Assembly (NCBI GenBank): GCA_030704615.1
Contig: CM060731.1
Coordinates: 66,134,756-66,198,755 of the forward strand
Source of the DNA: Takakia lepidozioides
Taxonomy: Eukaryota > Streptophyta > Takakiopsida > Takakiales > Takakiaceae
DNA: 64,000 bases
Direction: 5' to 3'
Positions 9,501 through 20,770 of the stretch are shown piece by piece. The translations under genes were made by a program, and so were the position numbers. Below the pieces are notes generated by a model. It was not told the origin of the DNA, made no database searches, and saw only the letters and a program-made list of their open reading frames with translations. Positions within the stretch are counted from its first letter, which is position 1. Each line of letters starts with the position of its first letter.

Positions 9501-12500
9501 TTATTGGGAAAGCTCTATCCGGATGGATTGGATGATGATGGTATCATCCCTATCCTTGCTTCTGGGCACAAGACTGACCAGAATGCTAGGCTCCTTCTCA
9601 AGGCCAAGCTCCTTCAGCTTTGAGCTGATGCCTACCCTGAAGGAATGATCACGGCTAGGAGTCTGCTCTAGGGATTGTGTAGAGAAAGCCCCTGCATATT
9701 CTGTACAACTCCAGGGTGTATGCTCGTCCGCCTCGGGCAAATTCAAAAACAAGACAAACCCTACTGATTTGTCTGATGGTATCCTTATACCTTCAATGGC
9801 CAGGACCTCTTCTTGATATCCTTGGTCCTCTTGTTGCAATTCAAAAGCTTCAGACTCCCTGGTTTGGATGATAATGGGCACTGGCCTTGAGAAGTGAGCC
9901 TGGAAAACTGCACCAGTAAGAGTAATGTTTCTAACCTGCAACATTTCTGGTCCTCGTGTGGCAATCAAATCACAACTCTTGCTTGTTCGCTCTGTCTGCC
10001 ATGAAGGCACGATGAACCTTGCAAGCTTGGCTATGCACCTCATGAGTTGCTCCAAGAACACTGGAGCACAATCCGGAGACACTGAAACTGCAGCTGGCTT
10101 GGTGCTCAGACGGGTAGAATTGAACCAGAGCCAGTCATTCTCTACCTCTTCGTACTTGTAACGAAATTTTTCCATATCAAGAGAGTCTGCTACCTGTACA
10201 AACGTACAAACCAGCAAATGTCTTCACTGTTACTTGAACTTCAAATTCGGACCAAAGTTATTCGTACTATGTAAATGTACATGCACGTATTAATCAGTAC
10301 TGGTATTAACGGTTCTAGAGAGGGAAGGCGAGATAGGCGAACCAACCGTAACACGAACAAGATCAGCATTTTCATCATAGAACACAAACTCCGAATTGAG
10401 CCAGTCCGGGTCAGTATGGTCGCCGCGTTGACCTCCTGGCAGGGTCTTCCAGAGATTCCACAAACGGTCCAGATTGGCGTGATGTGCAAAGAAAATGGGA
10501 TCTCTTGCTGCAGAAATGGGTGGGCTCATGTCCTCATGCTGTTCGATCCTATCATCTCCTGCCCCCACATTTACACTGTAATCAAACAAATCGCCACAGC
10601 TCTCCTACAACCGCTCGCACTATATATTCTCTTACCTGTGACCACCGTCCTGCATTTATAAAAGCTCGAGGATTAAAGCTCCCAGAAACAAGAAAGAGGT
10701 TACTTTGAAAATAAAGGATATATTCTCGGAACAAATTGCATCATGGGCCCTCCGATGCTTCTCCTTTACACGTTGATTGAATTTGACGCCAAAGACTCAC
10801 CTCACAAAAGCAGAGGATTCCAAAGTACAAGCTGCAGAGACTCTTGCCTTGTAGATCTCACAATTCAAGCACATTTAGCGTAGATGTTTGCTGATCAACT
10901 GTTTTAGAAGATTGTTTGCAAGTAAGCCCTCACAAAAGCAGAGGATTCCAGAGTACAAGCTGCAGAGACTCTTGCCTTGTAGATCTTACAATTCAAGCAC
11001 ATTTGGCGGAGATGTTTGCTGATCAACTGTTTTAGAAGATTGTTTGCAAGTAAACGAGTGAAATGTGTGGTGAGGAACCTGTCCAATAGTGCACAGAGCC
11101 ATGGGGGTGAGCCTCGATGACGGTTGGACTAAAGGGAGGCTCGTGGCCGCCGCGGTAAGGCACCCCAAGAAACAGGGACGGGGTGGTAGAGACGCTCACA
11201 AAGCCGGTGTATAGCACATTTCTATTGATCGCCCGCTGCTCGTCCGGGCTGGCGACTGGGTCCGCCGGGTCGCTGGTCCTCAAGTAGGAGAGGTCGATAA
11301 TGGCGGGGGGCTGGTGGGCCGGGCTGCGTTTTTGGTCGAATAGCCCGAGGTTTCGGCGGTCGACGTACATGGAGGGGAGCTGGTCGGAGGGCGGGTGGAC
11401 GTCGGCCTGGTTGTCCCATTGCCAGAAGGGCAGCGCGAAGGTGTCGTCGTCCAGCAGCCTTGCGAGTATGCGCTCGTGAAAGTAGACGTACCAGCGATGG
11501 AAGGGCATCGTCAGCCAATTGAAGTGCACATCAATGAACGCCGTGGAGTTCACTTGCCTGCCATAACAAGGAGTCGGATCGATCCAGTGTTAGCTATTTG
11601 AAAGTTTCAGTCTCAACAAGTCGTGGCTGGTAGTCTCGTGGTAGGCTGAATGATCTTTCGGAGAGGGAGCAATATAGCACGAATCTTCTTGGTGCATGTG
11701 AGCTAGTGATATAGTTACTGGAGCTAAATCTTCTGTATAACCTTGTAGCGAACACCTCGATGTTCAATTAAAACCTGAACATAAATGTGATTCAAAGAAT
11801 GTGGAGAAGAGTATTCCACCAACTATGTGCAGATGGGTGTCCTGACAAGGAGAGAACTATGAAAAGTTCGAAGCGAACTGGTCTAGTACTGTAAGTAGCA
11901 TGCGGATGTGTATCAGTGACAGAAATCAGACGTGATACGAAGAAGGAAAGCCCATGAGGACGAGTGTACGTTCTACATGTAATCAAATCGAAACATACTC
12001 TCAACGAAACAGCCAGATATTGTCAAATGGGATTTTAAGGAGATAGAACTAGAATGCCAGGAGGATACGGCAACAACACATGGAGATAGCGGTCTTTAGA
12101 CTTCATGGAAATCCTTTCCCATTAGACGTTAGTGCGATTTCACAAGATGTTCAGAAGATTGCGTCAAACAAGAGGGATTATAGAAGAGTGAGACACAACA
12201 CCTACAAATGACTGTCAGGGTCGAGAGGACTCACTCAGAGAAAGTTGAAACGCGTTCAATAAATTGAGGGAGAGCAACTACTGCCGGGGCAAGGTTTTAC
12301 GAATGATTGCCTGTATACTTGGGCACAGTAGGCACTGTGAATGTTGGACTGACGAAGGAACGATCGGGGGTCATCGTCTGGAAGCGCTCTCATCAGTTCG
12401 TATGCTCGATTGAGCCTCTCTATGTACGCCTGGTCCACGTTGCGTGTGGATCGCCTCACGCGAATAGGCGAGTCCGTGTTGAATCGGAAGTTGATTTCGG

Positions 12501-12705
12501 GTCTCTTGGGGGGCAGAAAGCAGCAGTCTATCGGACGATCGTTGTCCATTATAGGTTTGCACCTGGTCAAGTCTGGACCTAATACCGGAGCGGCATGCAC
12601 AGTGTGTATCTTCCTACTACACCACGCCATAGACACTAGCATAATCGCCCACAACAATTTCCGTGTGCCCCATCTACATCCTGGATTCAGTCCTTCCCGA
12701 CCCAT
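9501..12705 (-). CDS. PPO: Polyphenol oxidase (tyrosinase/catechol oxidase), secreted type
   Basis: Join of 12705-12311, 11557-11079, 10558-10347 and 10193-9501 gives 592 residues, the usual plant PPO size. It oxidises phenols to quinones with a dinuclear copper centre. Residues 1-39 form a signal peptide (LLWAIMLVSMAW core), pointing to the secretory route rather than the chloroplast. Conserved RCKP and DCC cysteines follow. CuA histidines are H123 (NIHSAYC), H143 (DVHFNW) and H152 (PFHRWY), with thioether Cys C127; CuB histidines are H284 and H288 (PHGSVH) and H317/H318 (DPIFFAHHANLDRLW). A DWL domain (about 363-405) and a KFDV-like C-terminal domain (about 430-592) complete the protein. 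Phases agree at all junctions: 2, 1 and 0. Intron 1 needs a GC donor (CAG/GCAATC) for the best protein. S124 replaces the Cys normally disulfide-bonded to the DCC motif. Expected to be functional. Confidence 0.92.
10801..11053 (+). repeat. 128-bp tandem duplication in PPO intron 2
   Basis: Two units, 10801-10928 and 10929-11053, differ at only a few bases. Both contain CTCACAAAAGCAGAGGATTC, a TGCAGAGACTCTTGCC segment and TTTTAGAAGATTGTTTGCAA. The second unit ends about 25 bp before exon 2 of the oxidase gene (intron donor side on the minus strand), so it does not disturb the splice site. Confidence 0.9.
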
Positions 12706-13340
12706 AGTTGTTGCCCTCGAATCCAGAGACTAACTAAGATATCAGCTGGACTCTGTGAGAGCAATGCCTTGAACTTTTACTTCGGATCCTCCTTGAAGAT
12801 GCAAAGTTTGGAGACGTCTAGCTATCCAGTGCAAACAGCTCAGGAACAGCAACTGCTCCGATTGTGCGTGATCGATGTACCATAAGAGAGCCCCGGTAGA
12901 TGATGATGGCCACTGGAGTTTCCAGACCCTTGTTGACGATGTGTGTGGGCGGATACACCGACTTAACTGACGAGGAGCTCGTGTTATACTCGTTTTGATG
13001 CTTTTCTGGACATTACTCAGAATGCCTGTAGCGCTGGCTGAACCTTAAAGGCTCTCTCGAGGCAGCGTAGGCAAACACACGTGAAGGATCTTCTTACTCT
13101 GTGAGACCAGCACCAGGCCAGCAGTGCCCTTCCGTTTCATGCTGAGATGTGAGTCCATCATAACTCTCCTTCGGACATCGAACTGTGGACCCCAGCACGC
13201 CAGTACCCAGCCATTGGATAACCCACTGTCAGCCAACAACCGCATCTACAGTCTGCCCTGCTCGATACACGAAAAGATAGAAGGATGCCAGACCAACTTC
13301 TTTTTTCTGTTTTTCTTAGACCACTTTTTTTTTTTTTTTT
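12706..13340. promoter_or_regulatory. Upstream region of polyphenol oxidase
   Basis: This stretch precedes the oxidase start codon (minus strand) and must hold its promoter and 5' leader. I see no convincing TATA box or other element that I could place with certainty. It ends in a poly-T run at 13325-13348. Confidence 0.3.
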
Positions 13341-13849
13341 TTTTTTTTGACCACTTCTAGACTCAAGTGCAAGAACGAGTTGCACATAGCAATAAAAGAT
13401 TTAATAGTTTATCTTTATTTTTAGTATTCAACCTTTTTCCCATCTTTTTAGTCATAACCTAGACTTATTAGAATCATTAAAAGTTATATTACTGTACGAA
13501 TTAAATCAATACATATTTATAAATAATAATAATAAAATATTATTCAAATTTTAACTTTTATACAACTAGTCTCTTATAACTACACCATGCTCTAAAACAA
13601 GTATGTTATATATATATATATATATATATTCAAAGATCTATCACACAACATTCAGTCTCACTTTCATTTTCTAAACATCTAAAGATCGGACATGTTACAA
13701 TCTTATTCTAAGTATTTCAATCTATTTTTTATTTCTACTGTAATTAATTAAGAGAGTCGGACTATAGGCAACACTGTCCAAAACTGCGGAAGATGTACAT
13801 GTATGTTTGAAGAGGCTAAGCGAGATCATGAGAGACTTGCAAGCTCTAA

Positions 13850-15610
13850 AAGAAAAGAATATTTCCAAAGGGAAATAGAAAAAATATAAAATACTATAAT
13901 AAATGTATCAACTTTGGTCATTATATTTATGAATCACATATACTATTTATTGGTATGTACCGACATGATTGGTAGGTTGTCATCATTTATTATAATTAAA
14001 ATAAAACTTTACTTTCGATAACGTTCATACATCCATTTGTAATGCATTGACATCATTTTTTATTTTATTTTATTATTAGATGAAAGGGTCTGAGGCCCTG
14101 CTCGAACTTTATTTATAATTATTGGATACATCATTTTTTGAAATAAACCTTTACATGTTAGTACCTATGTTAAAAATAGAAAAATAGTAAGATATTATTT
14201 ATAACTGCCCTTAGGACTCCTTAGGGGGGAAAATAGAAATATGTAAATTATTATTTATAACTCTATAAGAAAAATATATTTCTTAAGGGAAATAGAAAAA
14301 ATATAAACTACTATAATAAATGTATCAACTTTGGTCATTATATTTATGAATCAATAATACTATTAATTGGTATGTACCGACAAAATTGGTAGGTTGTCAT
14401 CATTTATTATAATTAAAACAAAACTTTATTTTCGATAAACGTTCATACATCCATTTGTAATGCACTGATATCTTTTTTTGAAATAAACCTTTACGTATTA
14501 GTACCTATGTTAAAAATAGAAAAAAAGTAAGATATAATAATTGCCCTTAGGACTCCTTAGGATTGCCCTATCTCCTAAGGGAAAAGAAAAAATGGAAATA
14601 TGTAAATGATTATTTATAATTTCCCTTAGGACTGCTTAGGGCGGCCCTAAGCAGTCCTAAGATGCGGGGAATGAAAACATATATATTATTATTTATAATT
14701 ATTTATTAAGAGGAAAAAAATGGAAAGACATAAATAATTGCCCTTAAGACCCGTTTAAGTAACCTAAGAGGTTATAAGAGGGGGAAAATAGAAACATATA
14801 AATTATTATCTATAATTGCCCTTAGGACTCCTTAGGGCCGTCCTAAGGAATCCTAAGAAGGGAAAAAATAAAAGATGTAAATTATTATTTATAATTTTCC
14901 TTAGGACTCCTTAAGACGGCTCTAAGGAGTCCTAAGAGAGGGAAAATGAAAATATATAAATTATTATTTATAATTGCCCTTAGGACTCCTTTGGGCCGCC
15001 CTAAAAAGTCCTAAGAAGGGGAAAAATAAAAACATATAAATTATTATGTATAATTACCCTTATGACTTTTAGGACAGTCTTAAGAGGAGAAAAATGGAAA
15101 GACATAAATAATCATCCTTACCCGTTTCAGCAGTCTAAGGGTTATAAGAGGGAGAAAATATAAACATATAAATTATTATCTATAATTGTCCTTAGGACTC
15201 CTTAGGGCCGTCCTAAGGAATCCTAAGAAAAGAAAAATTGAAAGATGTATATAATTGCCCTTAGGACTCCCCTAAAGAGTGGGAAAATAGAATGATATCC
15301 TCCTAAGAGGGGGAAAATGGAAGATGTTTTTGGTTATTTATAATTGTCATTAGGACTCCTAAGTCCTAAGAGGGGAAAATATGAAGATGCAAATTGTTAT
15401 TTTTTATTGCTCTTAGGACTCCTAAGGGGGGGGGGAAAAAAAAAAAACTATAATAAATATATCAACTTTAAGAATCACATGTATTCTTTATTTGTCGGTG
15501 ACACCATTTATTACAATTAAAACAAGATTTTGTCTTCGATAAACGTTCATACAGCTATTTGTAATGCACCTACATCCATTTTTAAATAAACCTTCATAAG
15601 ATAAGTTAGT
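13850..15610 (+). repeat. Hairpin-unit satellite-like array 1 (CTTAGGACTCC type)
   Basis: AT-rich DNA carrying at least ten palindromic units built on CCCTTAGGACTCCTTAGGG facing CCCTAAGGAGTCCTAAG. The best is 14625-14662, with perfect 17-bp arms and a three-base loop. Units recur about every 80 bp (near 14541, 14625, 14823, 14902, 14982, 15061), with spacers of the type GGGAAAATnnAAAnATATAAATTATTATTTATAATTG. A higher-order period of about 366 bp links 14700-14860 with 15075-15230. A separate unit containing GGTAGGTTGTCATCATTTAT recurs at about 13865, 14280 and, degenerate, 15445. Confidence 0.85.
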
Positions 15611-15739
15611 ACCTATTCATAAAGTGTGTGGGATAAGGTTAAAAATAGCAACTTTTCATTATGTTTTCATCCAATTATTTTAGTTTTCATTCATTCTTTT
15701 TAGACTATACCTCATTTTTTTGCCTATAAGTATAGAAAA

Positions 15740-16770
15740 CGATGATCATTTTCTTCTCTTTCTTCCGCAAGTTGTTTGCAGACAATAGAATGGTCTCTCA
15801 GTTTTGCTCTTTTACCTTCGTTTTTGTGTTTCTTCTTTGTTTCTGTTTTTTGTTTATGTTTTTCTGTCCTTTGACAATGTTTTTTAGTTTTTTTTGTAGT
15901 TTCATTTGTCTTTGTTCTTCACTTTTGGTTCTCTGTTTATGTTTCTTTCCATCTCTATTCTTTGTCTTTCTGTGTGAGTTTTTTGATAGAATAGAGCTTT
16001 ATCTTCTTTTTTCTCTTTCATTCTGTTGTCTTTTTTTCCTTTGCAAAATCTATAAGTATGCAAAACGAGGATCATTTCTTTCACTTTCTTCTGCGAGCAA
16101 GCTTTTTGTATAGAATAGAATTGTCTCTAAGTTATGCTCTTTTGCTATCGTTTCTGTTTCTTCTTTGCTTCTGTTGTTTGTTTATGTTTCTTTGTTCTTT
16201 CGGTTCTGTGCCAAAATATAATTCTCTTAGTTCTTCTCAGTAGCCTTCATTTGTTTTTTTTCTGTCACTTTCTGTTCTTTGTTTATGTTTCTTTCTTATC
16301 TCTGTTCTTTGTATTTCTGTGTGAGTTGTTCAGTGGAATAGAACTGTTTATTCGTTCTTTCTGTTTCGTTTCGTTTTCTTTCCTCCTTGTTTGTGTTTCT
16401 TCTTTGCTTTTGTTGTTTGTTAATGTTGCTTTGTTCTTTTGGTTTTGTGGCTAAATGAACTGTCTCCTAATTCTAATTCTGAGTGGCCTTCATTTGTTTT
16501 TTTCATTCGCTTTCTGTTATTTGTTTATGTTTCTTTCCGATCTCTATTCTTTGTATTTCTGTGTGAATTGTACAGCAAAATAGAACTTTCCATTCTTTCT
16601 TTCTCTTCGTATTTTCTCTTTCGTTTTGTTTCTTTCCTCTTCGTTTGTCTTTCTTCTTTGCTTCTGTTGTTTGTTTATGTTTTTTTGTTCTTTCGGTTAT
16701 GTGGCAAAATAGAAATGTCTCCTAGTTCTTCTGAGTAGCCTTCATTTGTTTTTTTCTTTGACACACTACC
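15740..16770 (+). repeat. T-rich tandem repeat, about 250-bp period
   Basis: Strongly T-biased DNA made of about three to four diverged copies. Landmarks GTAGCCTTCATTTGTTTTTT recur at about 16241, 16483 and 16734, and TTTGTATTTCTGTGTGA at about 16308 and 16551. Plus-strand open frames here are Phe/Leu/Cys-rich artefacts of the base composition. The block lies exactly between the two hairpin arrays. Confidence 0.8.
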
Positions 16771-17084
16771 AAAAACACTATCTTGTATTTCCAAGAAATC
16801 ATCAAAATTCATTACACTGTGATTATGCCACTTGAATGTTACATCATAATTTATAGTGTATATGATATTCAAGCATGATATCAATATAATATATACAACT
16901 TAGAGATTATACATATTTAATTATAATCAGAATAACATATATAGTATTAAAAATATTAAACAATTTATTAAATATTAAATATTATATTCGTATATTGTAT
17001 AATGTGTATATATCCATGTGTATACATCAAATATGACATGTATAATATTGATCGCAATCTGATATACCAATTCAATCAGCATTA
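16771..17084. other. AT-rich spacer
   Basis: No gene. CACTACCAAAAACAC at about 16766-16780 resembles a CACTA-type terminus but no partner end was found. Confidence 0.4.
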
Positions 17085-17960
17085 AAAAATCGTTAGAGTG
17101 ATTCTAAGAAACTCTTAGAGTGAATGCGTTGTTTTTTAAATCACTCTAAAAAATCCTTAGAGCGGCTCAGAGCGGCTCTAAGGGATCGTTAGAGTGACTG
17201 CAAAAAGCAATATAGTTTATTCTGTTTTCTTGCTCTAAGTAATGCTTGGATCAAATGTGAATAGCCATTTATATATATATATATATTTCCTGCTCTAATA
17301 AATCCTTAGAGCGGCTCTGAAGGATCCTTAGAGCAAATACAAATAGCAATTTAGCTTTTTCTGTTCCCCCGCTGTAGAAAATCCTAGTGCGGCTTAGAGC
17401 GGCTCTAAGGATGAATGTAAATAACAATTTATCTTTTTTTATTTTCTTACTCTAAGTAATACTTAGATCGAATGTAAATAGCAAATTAGTTTTTTCTGTT
17501 CTTCCACTCTAAAAAACCCCTAGAGCGGCACTAAAGGATTCTTAGAGCGAATATAAATAGCAATTTAGCTATTTATGTTTTTCCGCTGTCCTTAGAGTGG
17601 CTTAGAGCGGCTCTAAGGGATCCTTAGAACGAACGTAAATAGCAATTTAGCTTGTTCTATTTTCTCAATCTAACAAATCCTTACATTGGCTCTAAGGATA
17701 TTAAGGGATTGTTAGAATAAATGTAAAAAATATGTTAAGGTTTATCTTCTTCGTCATGGTTGACCGATTAGTTTTTCCGCTCTATGAAATCCTTAGAGCG
17801 GCTTAGAACGCTATAAGGGATCCTTACAAAGAACGTAAATAGCAATTTAGTTTTTAATTTTTAATTTTTAATTTTTTAATTTTTCCAATTTAAGGGATCC
17901 TTACATTGGCTCCAAGGGATCATTAGAATAAATGTAAAAAATATGTTGGGGTTTTTCTTC
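17085..17960 (+). repeat. Hairpin-unit array 2 (CCTTAGAGCGGCTCTAAGG type)
   Basis: About nine units with inverted halves CCTTAGAGC and GCTCTAAGG around a short GC-rich centre, joined by a spacer of the type GAATGTAAATAGCAATTTAGC plus TTTTTCTGTTTTCC. Units sit near 17110, 17155, 17300, 17375, 17520, 17590, 17680, 17790 and 17890, spaced roughly 75-120 bp. The consensus is unrelated to array 1 although the design (GC-rich palindrome in an AT-rich spacer) is the same. Confidence 0.8.
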
Positions 17961-18164
17961 TTGGTCATGGTTGACTGTTGAGGCCGTATGACACCCTTTG
18001 AGATTTAACTCTTCTTCCCCTTCAATATTTCAACTATTAACAATATAGTTATTTGACTAAAAATAATGTGATTTTTTGGCTAAGATATATTAGGGTTTAG
18101 CCAGAATTTGTCGACATGGCCTTCTGTCAACAAAAACTTGGCACCTAAGGCGCTGTGTCGTCTA

Positions 18165-19290
18165 GCTTCTCCATCTTCACCCCCAGCTGCAGAGCTTCAA
18201 CATTTGCAGGTACACTCTAGCCTATGAAAAATTAACAGCAATCTCAAATCCTTGTTGACAGATAGTTTTTTCTGCCCAAGTGGGACGTAGACTCACTTTA
18301 TTAAACCTGTTCTCCCACCACAGCAAAGGATCTGAGGCCTGCGGCATGCTTTGCTCATCACTTGCAAAAACTGAAGTATTTGTTTGTGGCCAAAGATTCT
18401 ATACCCTGATGGATACTGGATACAACGCTGCAAGCTCCAGGAGGTATTCATTGCCGTTGGGACTATGTTGTAAGAAATTCGTCACCGCCAACGTATAATA
18501 AGAACGTCCGTCTCTGACTCTGAATTGTCGCGCTGCACTCCTACACAGGAACCACAACAATGTGCAGACCGTAGCTATCCCTTCCACCAAATAGCGAGTT
18601 CAAAATGCTGTAGGTTGGCTATCAGCCAAATTCCCCCGACAATAGGTGTACTCTGTTCTTCTTTGGCCGTAGTGTTACATTACAGCTTACAGAGAATGAA
18701 CTCCCATCTTTTAAACTTTTATATCATAATAAATAGTAATAGCCATCAAGACACTACGAGAAAGAGAGAGCACAGCTTTTACGCTCACCCAGATGGTTTA
18801 TTAATGTGCCCCCCATTGAGTTCTGTCAAAGAGAGAAAAACATTTCAGAATATTGTGGTATCAACTATGTGTTGATGAGAAACAGTGGGGAACATATGAG
18901 CTGACCAATTAATAAACTACTTGGAGGCTCGTACGATTTCCCATTTGCTCACAGAAAAGGCACCTTAGAGAAGACTTCTGAACCATCTTCAACTCATGGG
19001 ATCAGCTTGTGATTCAAAAACAGCTTGTTGTCTAGGTTAAACAGTTGAGATTTCATGACCTTGATTGCATGCAGCTGCTCGTCAACCTTCTTCGATCACT
19101 TCTGTCTATTACATGTGCCCAATTAGCCTGCCATGAGGAAACCAGGACATTGAGCTGTAGCCAATTGAGTCCATGATGCTCGCCGACTTGTGGCTTGACC
19201 AGGTGCTTTGCAAACCATCTCAATTTTTATTTACTGTGATAATCTGTATGGATCATATTTCAGGAGTGGACTTGTCTAAAGTTTCCAGGG
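18165..19290 (+). repeat. Dispersed repeat, copy 2 (pairs with 4365-6260)
   Basis: Near-collinear with copy 1: the block around 18165-18380 matches 4365-4570 and the block 18665-19290 matches 5610-6260, including ACACTACGAGAAAGAGAGAGC and AGCCAATTGAGTCCATGATG. The Q-rich coding segment of copy 1 is missing, and about 18380-18660 differs between copies. Confidence 0.8.
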
Positions 19291-20345
19291 CATGCTAAGT
19301 ACAGATGGCCTCACAGGGACTATCACGTGGCACAGAAGCTACTTAGCTTGCAGTTTGCCAACCTGAGTGTGGATAATTTGCGGAGCTACCTGCAAAACTT
19401 GAAAAGAAGCTACTTAGAGGGAAAGCTATAATAGGCAGGATCAAACATGTAGAGAGGTTTTGTCCAAAGGTGTAGGTGAGCTAGTGAGCTAAGTACTAAA
19501 GACTGTTGGTTGTTTGGCCCTGATACACTTGAATTTTAAGGCCAGCGTGCATGATCATGTACAGACTGGTTCGCATGAAATCAAATCCCTTCGAATCGAG
19601 ATTTTATCCATTTGGGATGGCGAAGCATGACGGTGCCTACCAACCTAGTTTCTTCTTCTTTCTTTTTTAATTAAAAGAAGGGAGCGGAGGCCCTAATAAT
19701 ACTGTGGGCAGTATAAGTGAGGGCTCTGCCATGGGTGCAACAAAATAACCTTGTTCATGGGCTAGACTTTGCATTTGATTTCTCAAGAATTCCCAATCAC
19801 ACCCATGCCCACGCAGTTGGGCTTGAACTTCCAGTCACACTGTAGGCAGTTTCAAATGCAACTAGCCAAGGAACAATGTTACAGTGTTGCACTTTCAGTG
19901 ATCATGTAAATGACAGTGTCATAGGGGAGAGAAGAGGTTTATTACTCATCAAAGTTTGCATGCCACCCTGTGGCAGTAGACTCTGCTGAACAGGGTAGGT
20001 AAAGAGCATAAACTAAAGAAAGCGACAGAACTTTGCTAAGACCTGGGTTTGAGAGGGAAGGGAGCTCGTGAGTGGGAGATTATTGCATGTGATAATTAAG
20101 GGTTTCAAAAGCTACAAGGAGCAAGTTGTGTTGGGAAGTCTAGTCTCTTGTTGTACACAAGTTTACCAGCCTCACTGGCCATCCTATCTCTGCCCATCCA
20201 GCACTATCTGCCTCCAATTGCAGTGACAGTGGGAAACACAATCAGCTCCATTTTCTTTAAAGAAGTCTCTCTATCACATTCATGCTGCACATATCCTGCG
20301 ATCATTGCACTCCATGAGACCACATTTGGTTGGTTAAATAAGTCT
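19291..20345. other. Intergenic, no gene recognised
   Basis: Nothing coding is recognised. At 19655-19695 the minus strand reads GGGCCTCCGCTCCC then CTTTTAATTAAAA, resembling the retroposon tail seen at 20740-20768, 57135-57175 and 63935-63985. Confidence 0.4.
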
Positions 20346-20560
20346 CGAGCAAATGCTACAGGAAGGGGTGACACCCAACAAAGTCACATTCATTTGCATT
20401 CTCAATGCATGTGCAGCAGTGGCAGCCCTCAGAAAGGGCGAGGAGGTTCATTCAAACACTATCAAGACTGGGAATGATTGCATCATGAATTCAGAGAATA
20501 CCCTTGTTAACATGTATGCCAAATGTGGAAGCACGAAGGATGCAGGTCCAAGTGTTCGGC
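20346..20560 (+). pseudogene. PPR gene fragment
   Basis: The frame reads QMLQEGVTPNKVTFICILNA, then VAALRKGEEVHSNTIKTG and TLVNMYAKCGSTKDAG. These are the linked P, L and S segments of a plant PLS-class PPR repeat. Only about 65 residues remain and both ends run into unrelated sequence, so it is an unexpressed or non-functional fragment. It is from the same subfamily as the pieces at 7.3 and 31.5 kb. Confidence 0.85.
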
Positions 20561-20724
20561 AATACTATGATTAAACACCTCTTCAGAACCGTCAAGGCAA
20601 CTTTCAAATTCTCAAGGCTGAGCCTAAGCCCTGGCCCTGCTGCTGCCTTCTTGATGGGCGGTTTCCTGGTTCTTTCTTTCTCTTGTGTGAGATCATGCTG
20701 TCTTTTCTGCTTTACTTTTTCTTA

Positions 20725-20770
20725 AAGATAGGAGACAGACTCGGCCCTTTTAATCAAATCAAAATGATAA
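20725..20770 (+). repeat. Retroposon 3'-tail motif
   Basis: AGACTCGGCCCTTTTAATCA followed by AATCAAAATG. Similar endings occur at about 57135-57175 (plus) and 63935-63985 (minus), so this is probably the 3' end of a truncated SINE or LINE. Confidence 0.5.

Noticed and set aside
13325-13348. Poly-T run as the end of a minus-strand retroposon
   Set aside because: No element body or target duplication could be identified next to it.
14000-15600. CRISPR-like array of palindromic repeats
   Set aside because: Repeat and spacer lengths vary, spacers are related to each other, and the setting is a plant nuclear genome.
15742-16738. Long Phe/Leu/Cys-rich open frames in the T-rich block, looking like membrane proteins
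   Set aside because: They follow from the T-rich tandem repeat composition; several frames are open at once and no start or splice context supports them.
16766-16780. CACTACCAAAAACAC as the end of a CACTA element
   Set aside because: No inverted partner end or target duplication found in the window.
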